A stretch of 64,000 bases of DNA from Gemmatimonadota bacterium (GCA_016712265.1 JADJRJ010000031.1:868001-932000); one strand, 5' to 3'; shown: positions 53,130 through 63,152, counted from the stretch's first letter. Notes: a model not told the origin generated them from the letters alone. A program made the numbers and translations.

Positions 53130-53767
53130 CGCTCGCGCCAGCGGGCCGCCTTGGCGCGGTTGCCGCACGTGGACATTTCACACCATCGGCGCCGTCCGTT
53201 GCGAGTGTCGTCGAAAAACACGCGGGTGCACCGCGGGTCGCCGCATCGTCGCACGCGCGGTAGTTCACCCTCGATCATCGCGTCCGCTGCCGATTCGATC
53301 ACCGGGATGAGGAGCGCCGCGAATGCGTCGCCCACAGGCACCAGGGTATGGGCAAAGGTACCATCTTCACGGAGGTCGATGCGGCGGGTCACGGCCGACC
53401 GCCCCAGCACGCGATTGATCTCGGCGAGGGCATCCAGCCGGACCCGTTCCGATTGCGCGCCACGTTCGGCCAGCTGCCGCAGGGCGGCGCGACTTCGTCT
53501 GGCCTCGACAAGGGCGGCGGTCGCGCCGGCAGGCTGTTGGTGCGCACGGCGGCGCATGCCACTCGCGCGTTCGGCATCGAGGACGGCGGCATCCACCAGG
53601 AATTCGACCAACGCATCGAAGTCGCGGAGCAGGTCGATGCGGTGTCCACGTCGGGCCTCGTCCGTGTTCACGAAGTCAAGCCAGAGTCGCTCCCCCACAC
53701 GGGAGAACTCTGTGCTGCGCGGCACCCCATGCGCGTCGCGGCCCGCCGGTGAGAGGAGCACCTCCAT
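53087..53767 (-). CDS. CGNR zinc-finger / ABATE-domain regulator
   Basis: A 226-residue protein. The N-terminal ABATE-like domain (LWLDFVNTDEARRGHRIDLL) is followed by a C-terminal CGNR zinc finger: CGDPRCTRVFFDDTRNGRRR, then WCEMSTCGNRAKAARWRE. The four cysteines bind zinc and the basic helix likely binds DNA. Such proteins are predicted stress-linked transcription regulators. Convergent and overlapping with the sigma factor by 43 bp. ATG 53767 lies in the divergent gap with yjjX. Confidence 0.88.
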   Translation of the reverse strand: MEVLLSPAGRDAHGVPRSTEFSRVGERLWLDFVNTDEARRGHRIDLLRDFDALVEFLVDAAVLDAERASGMRRRAHQQPAGATAALVEARRSRAALRQLAERGAQSERVRLDALAEINRVLGRSAVTRRIDLREDGTFAHTLVPVGDAFAALLIPVIESAADAMIEGELPRVRRCGDPRCTRVFFDDTRNGRRRWCEMSTCGNRAKAARWRERHDAPAGSSGAPRT

Positions 53768-53867
53768 GCCCTACGTTACCGCCAATGAGGCGCGGCGCAA
53801 GGATAGTGGGCCACGATGGGTGCGGCGACTACATTATCCGCGTGCCACCCACGCCACGTCCTGCCAC

Positions 53868-54404
53868 ATGCCGATGATCGCGGTCGGGTCCGCAAACCCC
53901 GTCAAGGTGCGCGCGGTGGAGAGTGTCGTTAGGCGCTGGGGTGCCGGATGGGAGGTGGAGGGCGTCGGCGTGTCGTCCGGCGTGCCGGACCAGCCGTGGG
54001 GCGACGAACAGACCATCGCCGGCGCGCGTGCCCGCGCCGAGCGCGCCCGCGAGGCGCTCGGTGCCGACGTGGGGCTCGGGCTGGAGGGCGGTGTGGTGGC
54101 CGCAGCGGAGGGTTTGCGGACCTGTGCGTGGGCGGTGGCCGCGTTCGCCGACGGCGCCACGTCTATCGGCGGCTCCCTGTCGATGCCGCTGCCTCCCGCC
54201 GTCGCCACCCTGGTGCGGCAGGGCATGGAGCTCGGGCATGCGATGGATGCGTATTGCGCGACCACCGGGACGAAACATGGGGCGGGCGCCGTGGGCATCC
54301 TCACCGCGGGACTCGTCGATCGCGCGCAGGCCTACGAGGTGCTCGTGGCCTATGCGCTGGCGCCCCTGTTGAGTGCACCCCTCTGGGCACCGGAGCCGCG
54401 ATGA
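53868..54404 (+). CDS. yjjX: Non-canonical purine NTP phosphatase, YjjX/DUF84
   Basis: A 178-residue inosine/xanthosine triphosphatase. IAVGSANPVKVRAVESVVRR is the ITPase-like N-terminus; the metal/active-site region has LGLEGGV (E) and CAWAVAAFADG. It removes ITP, XTP and oxidised nucleotides before they enter nucleic acids. ATG 53868 is chosen to match the family N-terminus; upstream frame is not part of the gene. Its stop overlaps the thioesterase start (ATGA). One CGTTAGGC motif occurs in a different frame (Val-Val-Arg-Arg). Confidence 0.87.
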   Translation: MPMIAVGSANPVKVRAVESVVRRWGAGWEVEGVGVSSGVPDQPWGDEQTIAGARARAERAREALGADVGLGLEGGVVAAAEGLRTCAWAVAAFADGATSIGGSLSMPLPPAVATLVRQGMELGHAMDAYCATTGTKHGAGAVGILTAGLVDRAQAYEVLVAYALAPLLSAPLWAPEPR

Positions 54405-54856
54405 CCGCGCCGTTTGTGATTCGTGAATACGTCCGCTGGGCCGACGTGGACATGGCCGGGATCATCCGGTACGACGCCTACACCCGCTTCATGGAGCTTG
54501 GCGAAGCCGAGATGTTCCGGTCCGTTGGGATTTCGCACCTCGACTTCCTCACGCGCTTCGATTTCACGATCCCGCGGCGCGCGATGCACCTCGACTATGA
54601 GTCGCCGCCGACCCTGGATGAACAGCTCACGGTCGTGGTCTACATTCCGAAAGTCGGCACGACCTCGCTGACCATCGCCTTCGACTTTGTCGGGGCTGGC
54701 GGTCGACGGCGCGCGTCCGGGTCCCTGGTCCTTGTGTGCGCCACGGCCGGGCACACCAGGTCGCAGCCCTGGCCGGCGGCCTTCCTGGAGTTGCTCGCGC
54801 CCTTCCGCCTGTCCGCAGACGAGGCGCGGTCGGCCTTGGCCCGGATGACCCCGTGA
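54401..54856 (+). CDS. Acyl-CoA thioesterase, 4HBT hotdog fold
   Basis: A 151-residue hotdog protein of the 4-hydroxybenzoyl-CoA thioesterase/YbgC type. REYVRWADVDMAGIIRYDAY has the catalytic Asp (ADVDMAG in place of the commoner D-x-x-G) in the standard position, then YTRFMELGEAEMFRSVGIS. It hydrolyses a short or aromatic acyl-CoA. ATGA overlap with yjjX and GTGA overlap with ispH show one operon. The physiological substrate is not predictable. Confidence 0.86.
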   Translation: MTAPFVIREYVRWADVDMAGIIRYDAYTRFMELGEAEMFRSVGISHLDFLTRFDFTIPRRAMHLDYESPPTLDEQLTVVVYIPKVGTTSLTIAFDFVGAGGRRRASGSLVLVCATAGHTRSQPWPAAFLELLAPFRLSADEARSALARMTP

Positions 54857-56094
54857 CCGAGCCGCAAGAGACCTACTTTCGCAAGGGCCTCGGCGCGGCC
54901 GCCATCGTCCAGGGTGAGCTCGAAGCGGCCTACGCTGACGCCCTCGTCGATCGCCTCCGCGCCAATGACTATCGCCTCGTCGTTGGCGACCTCACCATCC
55001 TGCTCGCCAGGGAGTTCGGATTCTGTTACGGCGTGGAGCGGGCCGTGGACTATGCGTACCAGGCCCGTCGTCGCTTCCCGGATCGGCGTCTCTGGTTGCT
55101 GGGAGAGATCATCCACAATCCGCATGTCAACGAGCGGCTCCGCGACCTCGGGATCCAGGTCATGGAACCCCGAGTGGGGGCGACCGATGGGACGCCGCGG
55201 TTCGACTACGCTGCGGTAGATGCCGCGGATGTCGTGATCCTTCCCGCGTTTGGCGTAACCTACGCCGACTTCCGGGCCCTGCGGGCGCATGGATGCGTCG
55301 TGGTCGACACCACCTGTGGATCGGTTCTCAATGTCTGGAAGCGTGTGGAGCAATACGCCCGCGATGCACGCACCGCGTTGATTCACGGCAAGTGGTACCA
55401 TGAGGAGACGCGAGCGACCGCGTCGCAGGTGCTCAAGTACCCCGGTGGCCACTACCTCGTCGTGCGCGACATGCCGGAGGCCGAGGTGGTGATGACGTAC
55501 ATCGAGGCGGTGGCGCGACACGGCCACGGCGATCGGGATGCCTTCATGGCGCGCTTCGAGCGCGCCGTATCGCCCGGCTTCGATCCCGACCTTCACCTGC
55601 GACGTATCGGCGTGGCCAACCAGACCACGATGTTGGCCAAGGAGTCGCTGGCCATTGGCGAACAGGTGGGGCAGGCGCTGGAAGCGGCCTACGGCGCGGA
55701 CCATCGCGCTGAGGCGTTTCGTACCTTTGACACGATCTGCTCGGCCACGCAGGATCGACAGGACGCCGTCCTCGACGTGCTGGCGGCGGCGCCCGACGTG
55801 ATGCTGGTGGTGGGCGGCTTCAATTCCTCAAACACCATCTCCCTCGCGGCGTTGTGCGCCGAGCGCGTGCGCACCTATCACATGGAGGATGCCGAGGGGA
55901 TCGATCCGGTCACCGGTCGCCTTCACTACCGCGTCGCAGGGGTGGCCCACGTCGAGGCCGAGGCCGAGGCGTGGCTGCCCGCTGGACCCGTGACGGTGGG
56001 GATCACAGCAGGGGCGAGCACCCCGAACAACAAGATTGGGGCGGCCGTGGCCCGCGTGCTCGCGACCCGCGGGGAGCGCGTGCCGGGGTCGTGA
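54853..56094 (+). CDS. ispH: 4-hydroxy-3-methylbut-2-enyl diphosphate reductase, long cyanobacterial/plant-like type
   Basis: A 413-residue IspH (LytB) of the long form seen in cyanobacteria, plants and some bacteria. The three cluster cysteines lie in REFGFCYGVERAVD, VVDTTCGSVLNV and FDTICSATQDRQD. The catalytic Glu is in the HGKWYHEET segment; GGFNSSNT and ITAGASTPNN bind the diphosphate. It makes IPP and DMAPP in the MEP isoprenoid pathway using a [4Fe-4S] cluster. The GTG start overlaps the thioesterase stop. Enteric forms are about 100 residues shorter. Confidence 0.95.
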   Translation: MTEPQETYFRKGLGAAAIVQGELEAAYADALVDRLRANDYRLVVGDLTILLAREFGFCYGVERAVDYAYQARRRFPDRRLWLLGEIIHNPHVNERLRDLGIQVMEPRVGATDGTPRFDYAAVDAADVVILPAFGVTYADFRALRAHGCVVVDTTCGSVLNVWKRVEQYARDARTALIHGKWYHEETRATASQVLKYPGGHYLVVRDMPEAEVVMTYIEAVARHGHGDRDAFMARFERAVSPGFDPDLHLRRIGVANQTTMLAKESLAIGEQVGQALEAAYGADHRAEAFRTFDTICSATQDRQDAVLDVLAAAPDVMLVVGGFNSSNTISLAALCAERVRTYHMEDAEGIDPVTGRLHYRVAGVAHVEAEAEAWLPAGPVTVGITAGASTPNNKIGAAVARVLATRGERVPGS

Positions 56095-57089
56095 GGCTCC
56101 CGTTCCTTCGCAAGCGCCCGCCGGTCCTGCCGGCCCCGAGGGACTTCCCGTTCATTGAACTGCGTGCGGGGGAGTCGTCGGTGCTGGTCGTACCATCGTT
56201 AGGCGGCAAGCTGGCGGAACTCTGGCTGGCGGGGCGCCAATGGCTCTGGCAGAGCGACATCACCCCGATGGCGCCCGGCGCAGACGGTGCGTCCTATGTG
56301 GAAACGGCGGACACCGGCGGGTGGGACGAGTGTTTTCCCACGGTCGGCGCCTGCCGGGTGCCTAGTTGGGTGAAGGGGGTGGGGGGCACCTCGCTGCCCG
56401 ACCATGGAGAACTCTGGTCCCGGGCGGCCGAGGTGGAGGTGGCCACCGGGCCCGATGGACAAACGGCGACGTGCCACTGGGTGGGCGTGCGGTGGCCCTA
56501 TGCGTTCGAACGGTCGGTCCGCATCGACCGGCAGGGCATGGTCCACCTGGGATATGCGGTCGCGAACCAGGGCACGGATCGCCTGCCGTTCCTCTGGAGT
56601 GCCCACCCGCTGTTCCCGCTCAGCGAGCGCACGCGCCTGGTGCTGCCGGAGGGGACGCGGTTGCGCGCGTGGGCGCGTCACGGGATCGACCTCGGCGAAC
56701 TGCGGTCGGAACACCAATGGCCCTGGGTGCGAGCCGGCTCGCGCGCGTGCGACTTCCGGGCGCCCTTCGACGTGGCCAAGAAGTATGCGTGCAAGCTGTT
56801 CCTGGACATGCGTGAGGGGCTCGCGATACTCCAAGAGGGTGAGGTGGAGCTGGCCATGCACTGGGATGTCCGGGAGATCCCGCACCTTGGGCTCTGGTTG
56901 AACAAGCGCGGGTGGACGCCGTTCCGCAGCGAGCTGCCGTACCTCAACCTTGCCGTGGAGCCTGCCATTGGGGCGCCGGACACCGTGGACGACGCGTTAG
57001 GTGACTGGAAGTCGGCGGCATGGCTCGACCCGGGTGAGCGGCGCACGTGGACCCTGCGGTTGGAGGGCCGCGCCGTCACGCCGGTGTAG
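56091..57089 (+). CDS. Aldose-1-epimerase-like (galactose mutarotase superfamily) protein
   Basis: A 332-residue beta-sandwich protein of the aldose-epimerase superfamily. The sequence GGKLAELWLAGRQWLWQSD at the N-terminus, ETADTGGWDECFPTVGACRV, LPDHGELWSRAAEVEV (His for catalysis) and LNLAVEPAIGAPDTVDDALG match. Such members may mutarotate sugars or only bind them. It is the fourth gene of the overlapping operon (GTGA overlap with ispH). Two CGTTAGG-type motifs are present (CGTTAGGC at 56197 and CGTTAGGT at 56995). Confidence 0.85.
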   Translation: MRLPFLRKRPPVLPAPRDFPFIELRAGESSVLVVPSLGGKLAELWLAGRQWLWQSDITPMAPGADGASYVETADTGGWDECFPTVGACRVPSWVKGVGGTSLPDHGELWSRAAEVEVATGPDGQTATCHWVGVRWPYAFERSVRIDRQGMVHLGYAVANQGTDRLPFLWSAHPLFPLSERTRLVLPEGTRLRAWARHGIDLGELRSEHQWPWVRAGSRACDFRAPFDVAKKYACKLFLDMREGLAILQEGEVELAMHWDVREIPHLGLWLNKRGWTPFRSELPYLNLAVEPAIGAPDTVDDALGDWKSAAWLDPGERRTWTLRLEGRAVTPV

Positions 57090-57152
57090 CCGCGGGCTGG
57101 CAGGACGGGGTGCGCGACGCATATTGGGCGCGCACTCACCCCGGAGCGTGTC

Positions 57153-58757
57153 ATGCGCGTCGTCCTGCTACTGTCTGTCCTCAGCGCGACAGCCGCGCCG
57201 GCCCAGTCGGGCTATGACATCATCATCCGGGGCGGCACGATTGTCGACGGTACGGGGCAGCCACGCTTTCTGGGCGACGTCGCCATTCGCGGCGACCGTA
57301 TCGTGCGGGTGTCGCGACTGCGCCTGCGCGGCGGTCCACAAACGCGGGTGATCGAGGCGACGGGGAAGGTGGTCGCCCCCGGCTTCATTGACCTGCACGC
57401 GCACCTGGAACCACTGCTGACGCTTCGTGGGGCGGAGAGCCATGTGCGACAGGGGGTGACGCTCGCGGTGGGTGGCCCGGATGGTGGTGGCCCGCTGCCC
57501 CTTGCTCCATACCTCGACAGCGTGGCGCGCGGTGGGGTAGGGATGAACGTGGCCTACCTCGTCGGCCACAACACCATTCGCGAGCGCGTGATGGGTGACG
57601 CCGCACGGGACCCGTCCACGGCGGAGCTTGCCCGCATGAAGGAGTTGGTCGCCCAGGGGATGCGCGACGGGGCCTTCGGGCTGAGCACCGGTTTGCGATA
57701 CATCCCGGGCTACTATTCGAAGACCGCGGAGGTGATTGAGCTGTCCAAGGTTGCGGCCGCGTCGGGCGGGATCTACACCTCGCACCTGCGTGAGGAGGGA
57801 CTTGGCCTGATGGACGGGGTGCGTGAGGCCATCGAGATCGGGCGGCAGGCCCGCATCCCCGTCGTCCTCACCCACCACAAGGCGGTCGGTCGCCAGATGT
57901 GGGGAAAGAGTGTTGAGACCTTGGCCATGGTCGACGCCGCTCGACGGCGTGGCATCGACGTCATGATCGACCAGTACCCGTACACGGCGAGCCAGACCGG
58001 GATCGATGTCCTCGTGCCGCCCTGGGCACTGGCGGACGGCGACACTGCGTTTGCGCGACGCGTCCGTGACCCGATGCTCCGCGACTCGATCGAGCGCGGG
58101 ATCCTGGATTACCTCATGAACGACCGGGGCGGCGGTGACCTCAAGCGCGTGCAATTCGGCCAGGTGGCGTGGATGAAGGAATTGGAGGGAAAGACGCTCT
58201 ACGACTTCGCCGTGATCCGCGGCGTCGAGCCGGTGCCTGAGAAAGCGCCGCCCCTGGTGATCGAGGCGGTGCTCAAGGGCGGTGCCCGGATGATCTATCA
58301 CATCATCGATGAAGGCGACGTGCGTCGGATCATGCAGCACCCCCAAACGATGATCGCCTCGGACGGCCGATTGACGCGCCCCGGGGATGGCAAGCCGCAC
58401 CCGCGGGCGTATGGCACCTTTCCACGTGTGCTCGGACGCTACAGCCGCGATCTCCAACTCCTCACGCTGGAGCAGGCCGTGCACAAGATGACCGGCATGC
58501 CGGCACGTCGCCTGGGGTTGGCGACACGAGGGGTGCTGCGTGAGGGCGCGTTCGCCGACGTCATGGTCTTTGACCCGGTCCAGGTCTCGGACCGAAGCAC
58601 CTTCGAGGATCCCCACCAGTATCCCGTCGGTATCGAGTGGGTGTTCGTGAATGGCGTGGCGATGGTCGACGCTGGCCAGTTCACAGATCGCCGGCCCGGG
58701 CGGGCGCTCCGTCGCACGCCGCTGGTCGCCCCGCGACCGGCGCCACGGCGCCGGTAA
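57153..58757 (+). CDS. Secreted D-aminoacylase/amidohydrolase
   Basis: A 534-residue amidohydrolase of the N-acyl-D-amino-acid deacylase type. A signal peptide ends near TAAPAQS. Composite-barrel strand YDIIIRGGTIVDGTGQPRFL precedes metal motif GFIDLHAHLE. Later ligands: YTSHLREEG, VLTHHKAVG, and MIASDGRLTRPG with the conserved Asp. It would deacylate N-acyl-D-amino acids or related amides outside the cytosol. It is 64 bases after the aldose-epimerase-like gene with no clear terminator between, so could be read through. Confidence 0.9.
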   Translation: MRVVLLLSVLSATAAPAQSGYDIIIRGGTIVDGTGQPRFLGDVAIRGDRIVRVSRLRLRGGPQTRVIEATGKVVAPGFIDLHAHLEPLLTLRGAESHVRQGVTLAVGGPDGGGPLPLAPYLDSVARGGVGMNVAYLVGHNTIRERVMGDAARDPSTAELARMKELVAQGMRDGAFGLSTGLRYIPGYYSKTAEVIELSKVAAASGGIYTSHLREEGLGLMDGVREAIEIGRQARIPVVLTHHKAVGRQMWGKSVETLAMVDAARRRGIDVMIDQYPYTASQTGIDVLVPPWALADGDTAFARRVRDPMLRDSIERGILDYLMNDRGGGDLKRVQFGQVAWMKELEGKTLYDFAVIRGVEPVPEKAPPLVIEAVLKGGARMIYHIIDEGDVRRIMQHPQTMIASDGRLTRPGDGKPHPRAYGTFPRVLGRYSRDLQLLTLEQAVHKMTGMPARRLGLATRGVLREGAFADVMVFDPVQVSDRSTFEDPHQYPVGIEWVFVNGVAMVDAGQFTDRRPGRALRRTPLVAPRPAPRRR

Positions 58758-58770
58758 CGCGCGGGGTTGC

Positions 58771-58799
58771 TTGACGGCGCATGGTACGGACTGCAAGCT
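58771..58799 (+). promoter_or_regulatory. Possible cox operon promoter
   Basis: TTGACG (58771-58776) followed after 17 bases by CAAGCT (58794-58799). Good -35, poor -10, the same pattern as at the trp operon. About 35 bases before the coxS start. Confidence 0.35.
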
Positions 58800-58834
58800 A
58801 GGCCGCGTAAGTGCTTTCTCATGGAGCGGCTGAG

Positions 58835-59305
<471 letters not shown>

Positions 59306-59318
59306 GGAGGGCCAAGCG

Positions 59319-61664
59319 ATGATTGGCGCGAGTGTCAGACGAAAGGAAGACGGTCGGTTCATTACCGGGCGAGGCAAGTACACGGACGACATCAACTTGC
59401 CGGGGCAGCTGCACGCGGCCTTCGTGCGCAGTCCCTATGCGCACGCGAAGATTCGCGCGGTGGATGCGGCGGCCGCCCGTGCAATGCCGGGGGTGCGTGC
59501 CGTCTTCACAGGCGCGGACCTCAAGGCTGGCGGAGTGAACCCGATCCCGGTGGGGTGGCTGCACGCCGGGATCAACGTGGCGGAGCACCATGCCATCGCC
59601 GTCGATACCGCACGGTATGTCGGCGAGGCGGTGGCCGTGGTCCTGGCGGAATCCGCCGCGGGAGCGCGCGATGCGGCCGAGGCGGTCGCGGTCGACTACG
59701 AAGAACTGGCCGCGGTGGCATCTGCCGTGGACGCCCTGCGCGGCGGTGCGCCGCAAGTGCATGGCAATGCCGCGGGGAACGTGGCGTTCACCTGGCAGTT
59801 GGGGGATGCGGCGGGGACCGACGCGGCGATCAAGGGCGCCAAGACCGTCGTCCGGCAGCACCTGGGGAACCAACGGCTGATCCCCAACGCGATCGAGCCG
59901 CGCGCCTGTCTGGCGAGCTTCGACGCGGCCAACGACGAACTGACGCTGTACGTGACGTCGCAGAACCCGCACGTGCATCGCCTGATCATGGGGGCATTTG
60001 TCCTGGGGATCCCCGAACAGCGCTTCCGTGTGGTGGCGCCCGACGTGGGCGGCGGCTTCGGCTCCAAGATCTTCATCTATCCTGAGGAGGTCGTGGCGTG
60101 CTGGGCGTCGAAGCAGGTCGGCGCACCGGTCAAGTGGACGGCCACGCGCAGTGAGGCGTTCCTCTCGGACTCGCACGGACGGGATCACGAGACGGATGTC
60201 GAAATGGCGTTCGACGCCACTGGCAAGATCGTTGGGCTGCGGGTCAACACGGTCGCCAACATGGGGGCACACTTCACCCTGTTCGCGCCGGCGGTCCCGA
60301 CGTACCTCTACGGAACGCTGCTGTCTGGTCAATACGACATCCCCGTGATCCACGTCTCGGTGACGGCCGCCTACACGAATACCGTGCCGGTGGACGCGTA
60401 CCGCGGGGCCGGGCGCCCCGAGGCGACGTACGTGCTCGAGCGCACGCTCGACATCGCCGCCGGCACGCTGGGGGTGGACCCGGCCGAGCTGCGGCGCCGC
60501 AACTTCATCGCGCCGACGAAGTTTCCGTACCAGACGGCTGTGGCCCTGCAGTATGACTCGGGGAACTACGCCCCGGCGCTGGATAAGGCGTTAGGCATGG
60601 TGGGGTATGCGCAGCTGCGGTCGGAACAGGCGGCCGCCCGCGCCAACGGACGGTACATCGGCATTGGGCTCTCCAGTTATATCGAGGCGTGTGGCCTTGC
60701 CCCATCCCATGTGGTGGGATCGCTGGGCGCCCAGGCTGGCCTCTACGAATCAGGTGCCGTGCGTGTGCACCCGACGGGCAAGGTCACGGTCCTCACCGGC
60801 TCACATTCCCACGGGCAGGGACACGAGACGACCTTCGCCCAGATTGTCGCTCACGAGCTTGGCTGCGCCCTGGACGACGTCGAGGTCGTGCACGGCGACA
60901 CGGCGAAGATCCCGTTCGGAATGGGCTCCTACGGCTCCCGATCTGGCGCCGTGGGTGGATCGGCCCTGTTCATGTCGCTGCAGAAGGTGAAGGAGAAGGG
61001 GCGCCGGATTGCCGCACACCAGTTGGAGGCGGCGGTCGAGGATGTCGACTTCAAGGATGGGACGTACTCCGTCAAGGGCGCGCCGGGCAAGCAGAAGGGC
61101 TTTGGGGAGATCGCGCTGGCGGCATATCTCGCGCACAATATCCCGGGCGACATGGAGCCGGGGCTCGACAGCACGTCGTTCTTCAACCCGTCCAACTTCG
61201 TGTATCCCTTCGGGACGCACGTTGCCGTCGTCGAGGTCGATGCCACGACCGGTCAGGTGATGCTCATGAAATACGTCGCCGTGGATGACTTCGGGAACGT
61301 GATCAATCCGATGATCGTGGATGGGCAGCTGCACGGCGGCATTGCGCAGGGGGTGGCCCAGGCGCTGTGGGAGGGCGGCGTCTATGACGGAAATGGCCAG
61401 CTGCTCACCGGCTCCCTCATGACCTACGCACTCCCGAAGGCCCACTTCCTGCCCATGGTCGAAACCGACCGGACCGTTACGCCTTCGCCGATCAACCCGT
61501 TAGGCGTCAAGGGTGCCGGCGAGGCCGGCACGATTGCGAGCACCGCCGCCACGGCCAATGCGGTGCTCGATGCGCTCGCTCCCTTCGGTATCACGCACCT
61601 CGACATGCCGCTCACCCCGGCGAAGATCTGGGCAGCCATCCAGACGGCCCGGGGAGGACACTAA
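59319..61664 (+). CDS. coxL: Molybdenum hydroxylase large subunit, form II CoxL-like
   Basis: A 781-residue molybdopterin-cytosine-dinucleotide protein of the xanthine-dehydrogenase superfamily. RRKEDGRFITGRGKYTDDIN begins the aldehyde-oxidase a/b hammerhead domain. The active-site loop reads AYRGAGR, the form II sequence, not AYRCSFR of true (form I) CO dehydrogenases. GVKGAGEAGTIAS near the C-terminus carries the conserved Glu. It hydroxylates an unknown substrate (purine, aldehyde, CO or aromatic). GGAGG precedes ATG 59319. Two CGTTAGGC motifs encode Leu-Gly. Confidence 0.93.
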   Translation: MIGASVRRKEDGRFITGRGKYTDDINLPGQLHAAFVRSPYAHAKIRAVDAAAARAMPGVRAVFTGADLKAGGVNPIPVGWLHAGINVAEHHAIAVDTARYVGEAVAVVLAESAAGARDAAEAVAVDYEELAAVASAVDALRGGAPQVHGNAAGNVAFTWQLGDAAGTDAAIKGAKTVVRQHLGNQRLIPNAIEPRACLASFDAANDELTLYVTSQNPHVHRLIMGAFVLGIPEQRFRVVAPDVGGGFGSKIFIYPEEVVACWASKQVGAPVKWTATRSEAFLSDSHGRDHETDVEMAFDATGKIVGLRVNTVANMGAHFTLFAPAVPTYLYGTLLSGQYDIPVIHVSVTAAYTNTVPVDAYRGAGRPEATYVLERTLDIAAGTLGVDPAELRRRNFIAPTKFPYQTAVALQYDSGNYAPALDKALGMVGYAQLRSEQAAARANGRYIGIGLSSYIEACGLAPSHVVGSLGAQAGLYESGAVRVHPTGKVTVLTGSHSHGQGHETTFAQIVAHELGCALDDVEVVHGDTAKIPFGMGSYGSRSGAVGGSALFMSLQKVKEKGRRIAAHQLEAAVEDVDFKDGTYSVKGAPGKQKGFGEIALAAYLAHNIPGDMEPGLDSTSFFNPSNFVYPFGTHVAVVEVDATTGQVMLMKYVAVDDFGNVINPMIVDGQLHGGIAQGVAQALWEGGVYDGNGQLLTGSLMTYALPKAHFLPMVETDRTVTPSPINPLGVKGAGEAGTIASTAATANAVLDALAPFGITHLDMPLTPAKIWAAIQTARGGH

Positions 61665-61666
61665 AC

Positions 61667-62491
61667 ATGTATCCCGCATCGTTTGAGTATCATCGCGCCA
61701 CCTCGGTGCCTCACGCGCTCGAGTTGCTGGCGACCTTTGGGGACGACGCCAAGGTCCTCGCGGGAGGGCATTCGCTGCTCCCGGTGATGAAGCTGCGCTT
61801 CGCGACCCCCGCGCACCTGATTGACCTGGGGCGGGTGCCCGGGCTATCGGGCATCACGGAGGCGGGTGGGGTCGTCACCATCGGGGCGATGACGCGGCAC
61901 GCTGACGTGGCCACCTCGGCCGTGGTGCGCGCCAAGGCCCCACTCCTGGCCGAGGTCGCCGGCCACATCGGTGACCAGATGATCCGCAACATGGGGACGA
62001 TCGGCGGATCACTCGCCCATGCCGATCCCGCGGCGGACCTGCCGGCGGCCATGCTCGCGTTAGGCGCGTCGCTGGTACTGCAGGGGAAGAACGGGAGCCG
62101 CACGGTGGGGGCCGACCAGTTCTTTGTCGACACATTCCAGACCGCGCTCGCCCCGGGTGAGCTGCTTGTCGCGGTCCAGGTGCCGGTGTCCAGCGCGGCC
62201 TGCGCCTATGCCAAGCATGCCGATCCGGCGTCAGGGTATGCGATCGCCGGCGTGGCGATTCAGCTGGGAGCGTCCGGCGGGCGTGTCGCCCTCACAGGGC
62301 TCGCCCCGCGACCGATGCGGCTGGCTGCCGTGGAGGCTGCATTGGCTGCGGGCGCCGGTGCCGCGGCCGCGGATCGTGCTGCCGATGGGGTGGAGTTCAT
62401 CGAGGATGCACGAGGCAGCGTCGCCTACAAGGCCAACTTGGCCAAGGTCTTCACGCAACGCGCCCTGGCTGCAGCGATCGGCAGGAAGTAG
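61667..62491 (+). CDS. coxM: Molybdenum hydroxylase FAD subunit (CoxM-like)
   Basis: A 274-residue FAD-binding subunit. AGGHSLLPVMKLRF and TIGGSLAHADPAADLPAA are the two FAD-contact loops of this family; the C-terminal CODH_FAD_C domain follows (ASGYAIAGVAIQL). It transfers electrons from the iron-sulfur subunit to the quinone pool or another acceptor. It starts two bases after coxL stops, so coxSLM is one transcript, ending at a strong hairpin. One CGTTAGGC motif encodes Leu-Gly. Confidence 0.94.
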   Translation: MYPASFEYHRATSVPHALELLATFGDDAKVLAGGHSLLPVMKLRFATPAHLIDLGRVPGLSGITEAGGVVTIGAMTRHADVATSAVVRAKAPLLAEVAGHIGDQMIRNMGTIGGSLAHADPAADLPAAMLALGASLVLQGKNGSRTVGADQFFVDTFQTALAPGELLVAVQVPVSSAACAYAKHADPASGYAIAGVAIQLGASGGRVALTGLAPRPMRLAAVEAALAAGAGAAAADRAADGVEFIEDARGSVAYKANLAKVFTQRALAAAIGRK

Positions 62492-62512
62492 TCACCGGCA
62501 GCGAGGACCTGG

Positions 62513-62544
62513 CGGAGGGGTCGGATGAACGTCCGACCCCTCCG
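62513..62544. terminator. Bidirectional hairpin terminator between coxM and coxG
   Basis: CGGAGGGGTCGGA (62513-62525) and TCCGACCCCTCCG (62532-62544) form a perfect 13-bp stem with a six-base loop. It separates convergent coxM and coxG. The T-tract is poor on both strands. Confidence 0.6.
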
Positions 62545-62549
62545 CGCGT

Positions 62550-63152
62550 TCAGGAGCGTCCGAGCAGCCGCTTGATCCAGTCCACCAAGCTTCGCCAAAG
62601 GAGGGGCAGGAGCCGCAACTCCCTCGGTGCCTCCACCGCTGGCGGGGCCGACGGGCCGGTCACCGTGGTGGGCGTGGCGAGTACCGCCGTCTCTGGTGCC
62701 CGCTCCAGCTTCTCCCGCGCGGCGACTACGAACTGCTGGAAGAGCTGCTTCGACACCGACTCGATCAGGCCGCGGCCAAACTGCATGATGCGTCCCGCAA
62801 TATCGATGGTGGCATCGACGGTGACGCTCGTCGAGCCGTCCGCGGTGGCCGTTGCGACCGCCACCATGTGCAGGCGCGCGGACCCGCTGCCACCGCTTTC
62901 CTTGCCTTCGCCGGTGATCGTCACGCGCCGCAGGGCCGGGTCCACCTCGGTGAGGACCGCCCGTCCCGCGTAGGCCGTGCTGACCGGTCCCACCTTGACC
63001 CGGACGCGCCCCACATGGGTGCGTGCGTCAATGCTTTCCGTCAGCTCGGCCCCAGGCAGGCACGTCACGACGTCCGCCGGGTTATTCAGGAAGGCAAAGA
63101 CCCGGTCCGGGCTTGCCTGCACCGTGAACGCTTCGTGTATGACCAGGGACAT
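62550..63152 (-). CDS. coxG: CoxG-like SRPBCC protein
   Basis: A 200-residue protein. SRPBCC fold at residues ~1-145: MSLVIHEAFTVQASPDRVFA, VVTCLPGAELTE, and RIMQFGRGLIESVSKQLFQQ. The C-terminal ~45 residues are a linker and an amphipathic/hydrophobic helix (LRLLPLLWRSLVDWIKRL), which may anchor it to the membrane as proposed for CoxG. In aerobic CO oxidisers CoxG helps attach the hydroxylase to the respiratory chain. It is on the opposite strand, convergent with coxM. Confidence 0.92.
   Translation of the reverse strand: MSLVIHEAFTVQASPDRVFAFLNNPADVVTCLPGAELTESIDARTHVGRVRVKVGPVSTAYAGRAVLTEVDPALRRVTITGEGKESGGSGSARLHMVAVATATADGSTSVTVDATIDIAGRIMQFGRGLIESVSKQLFQQFVVAAREKLERAPETAVLATPTTVTGPSAPPAVEAPRELRLLPLLWRSLVDWIKRLLGRS

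Noticed and set aside
53151..53867. N-terminal extension of yjjX
   Set aside because: It lies antisense to the CGNR gene and lacks YjjX similarity.
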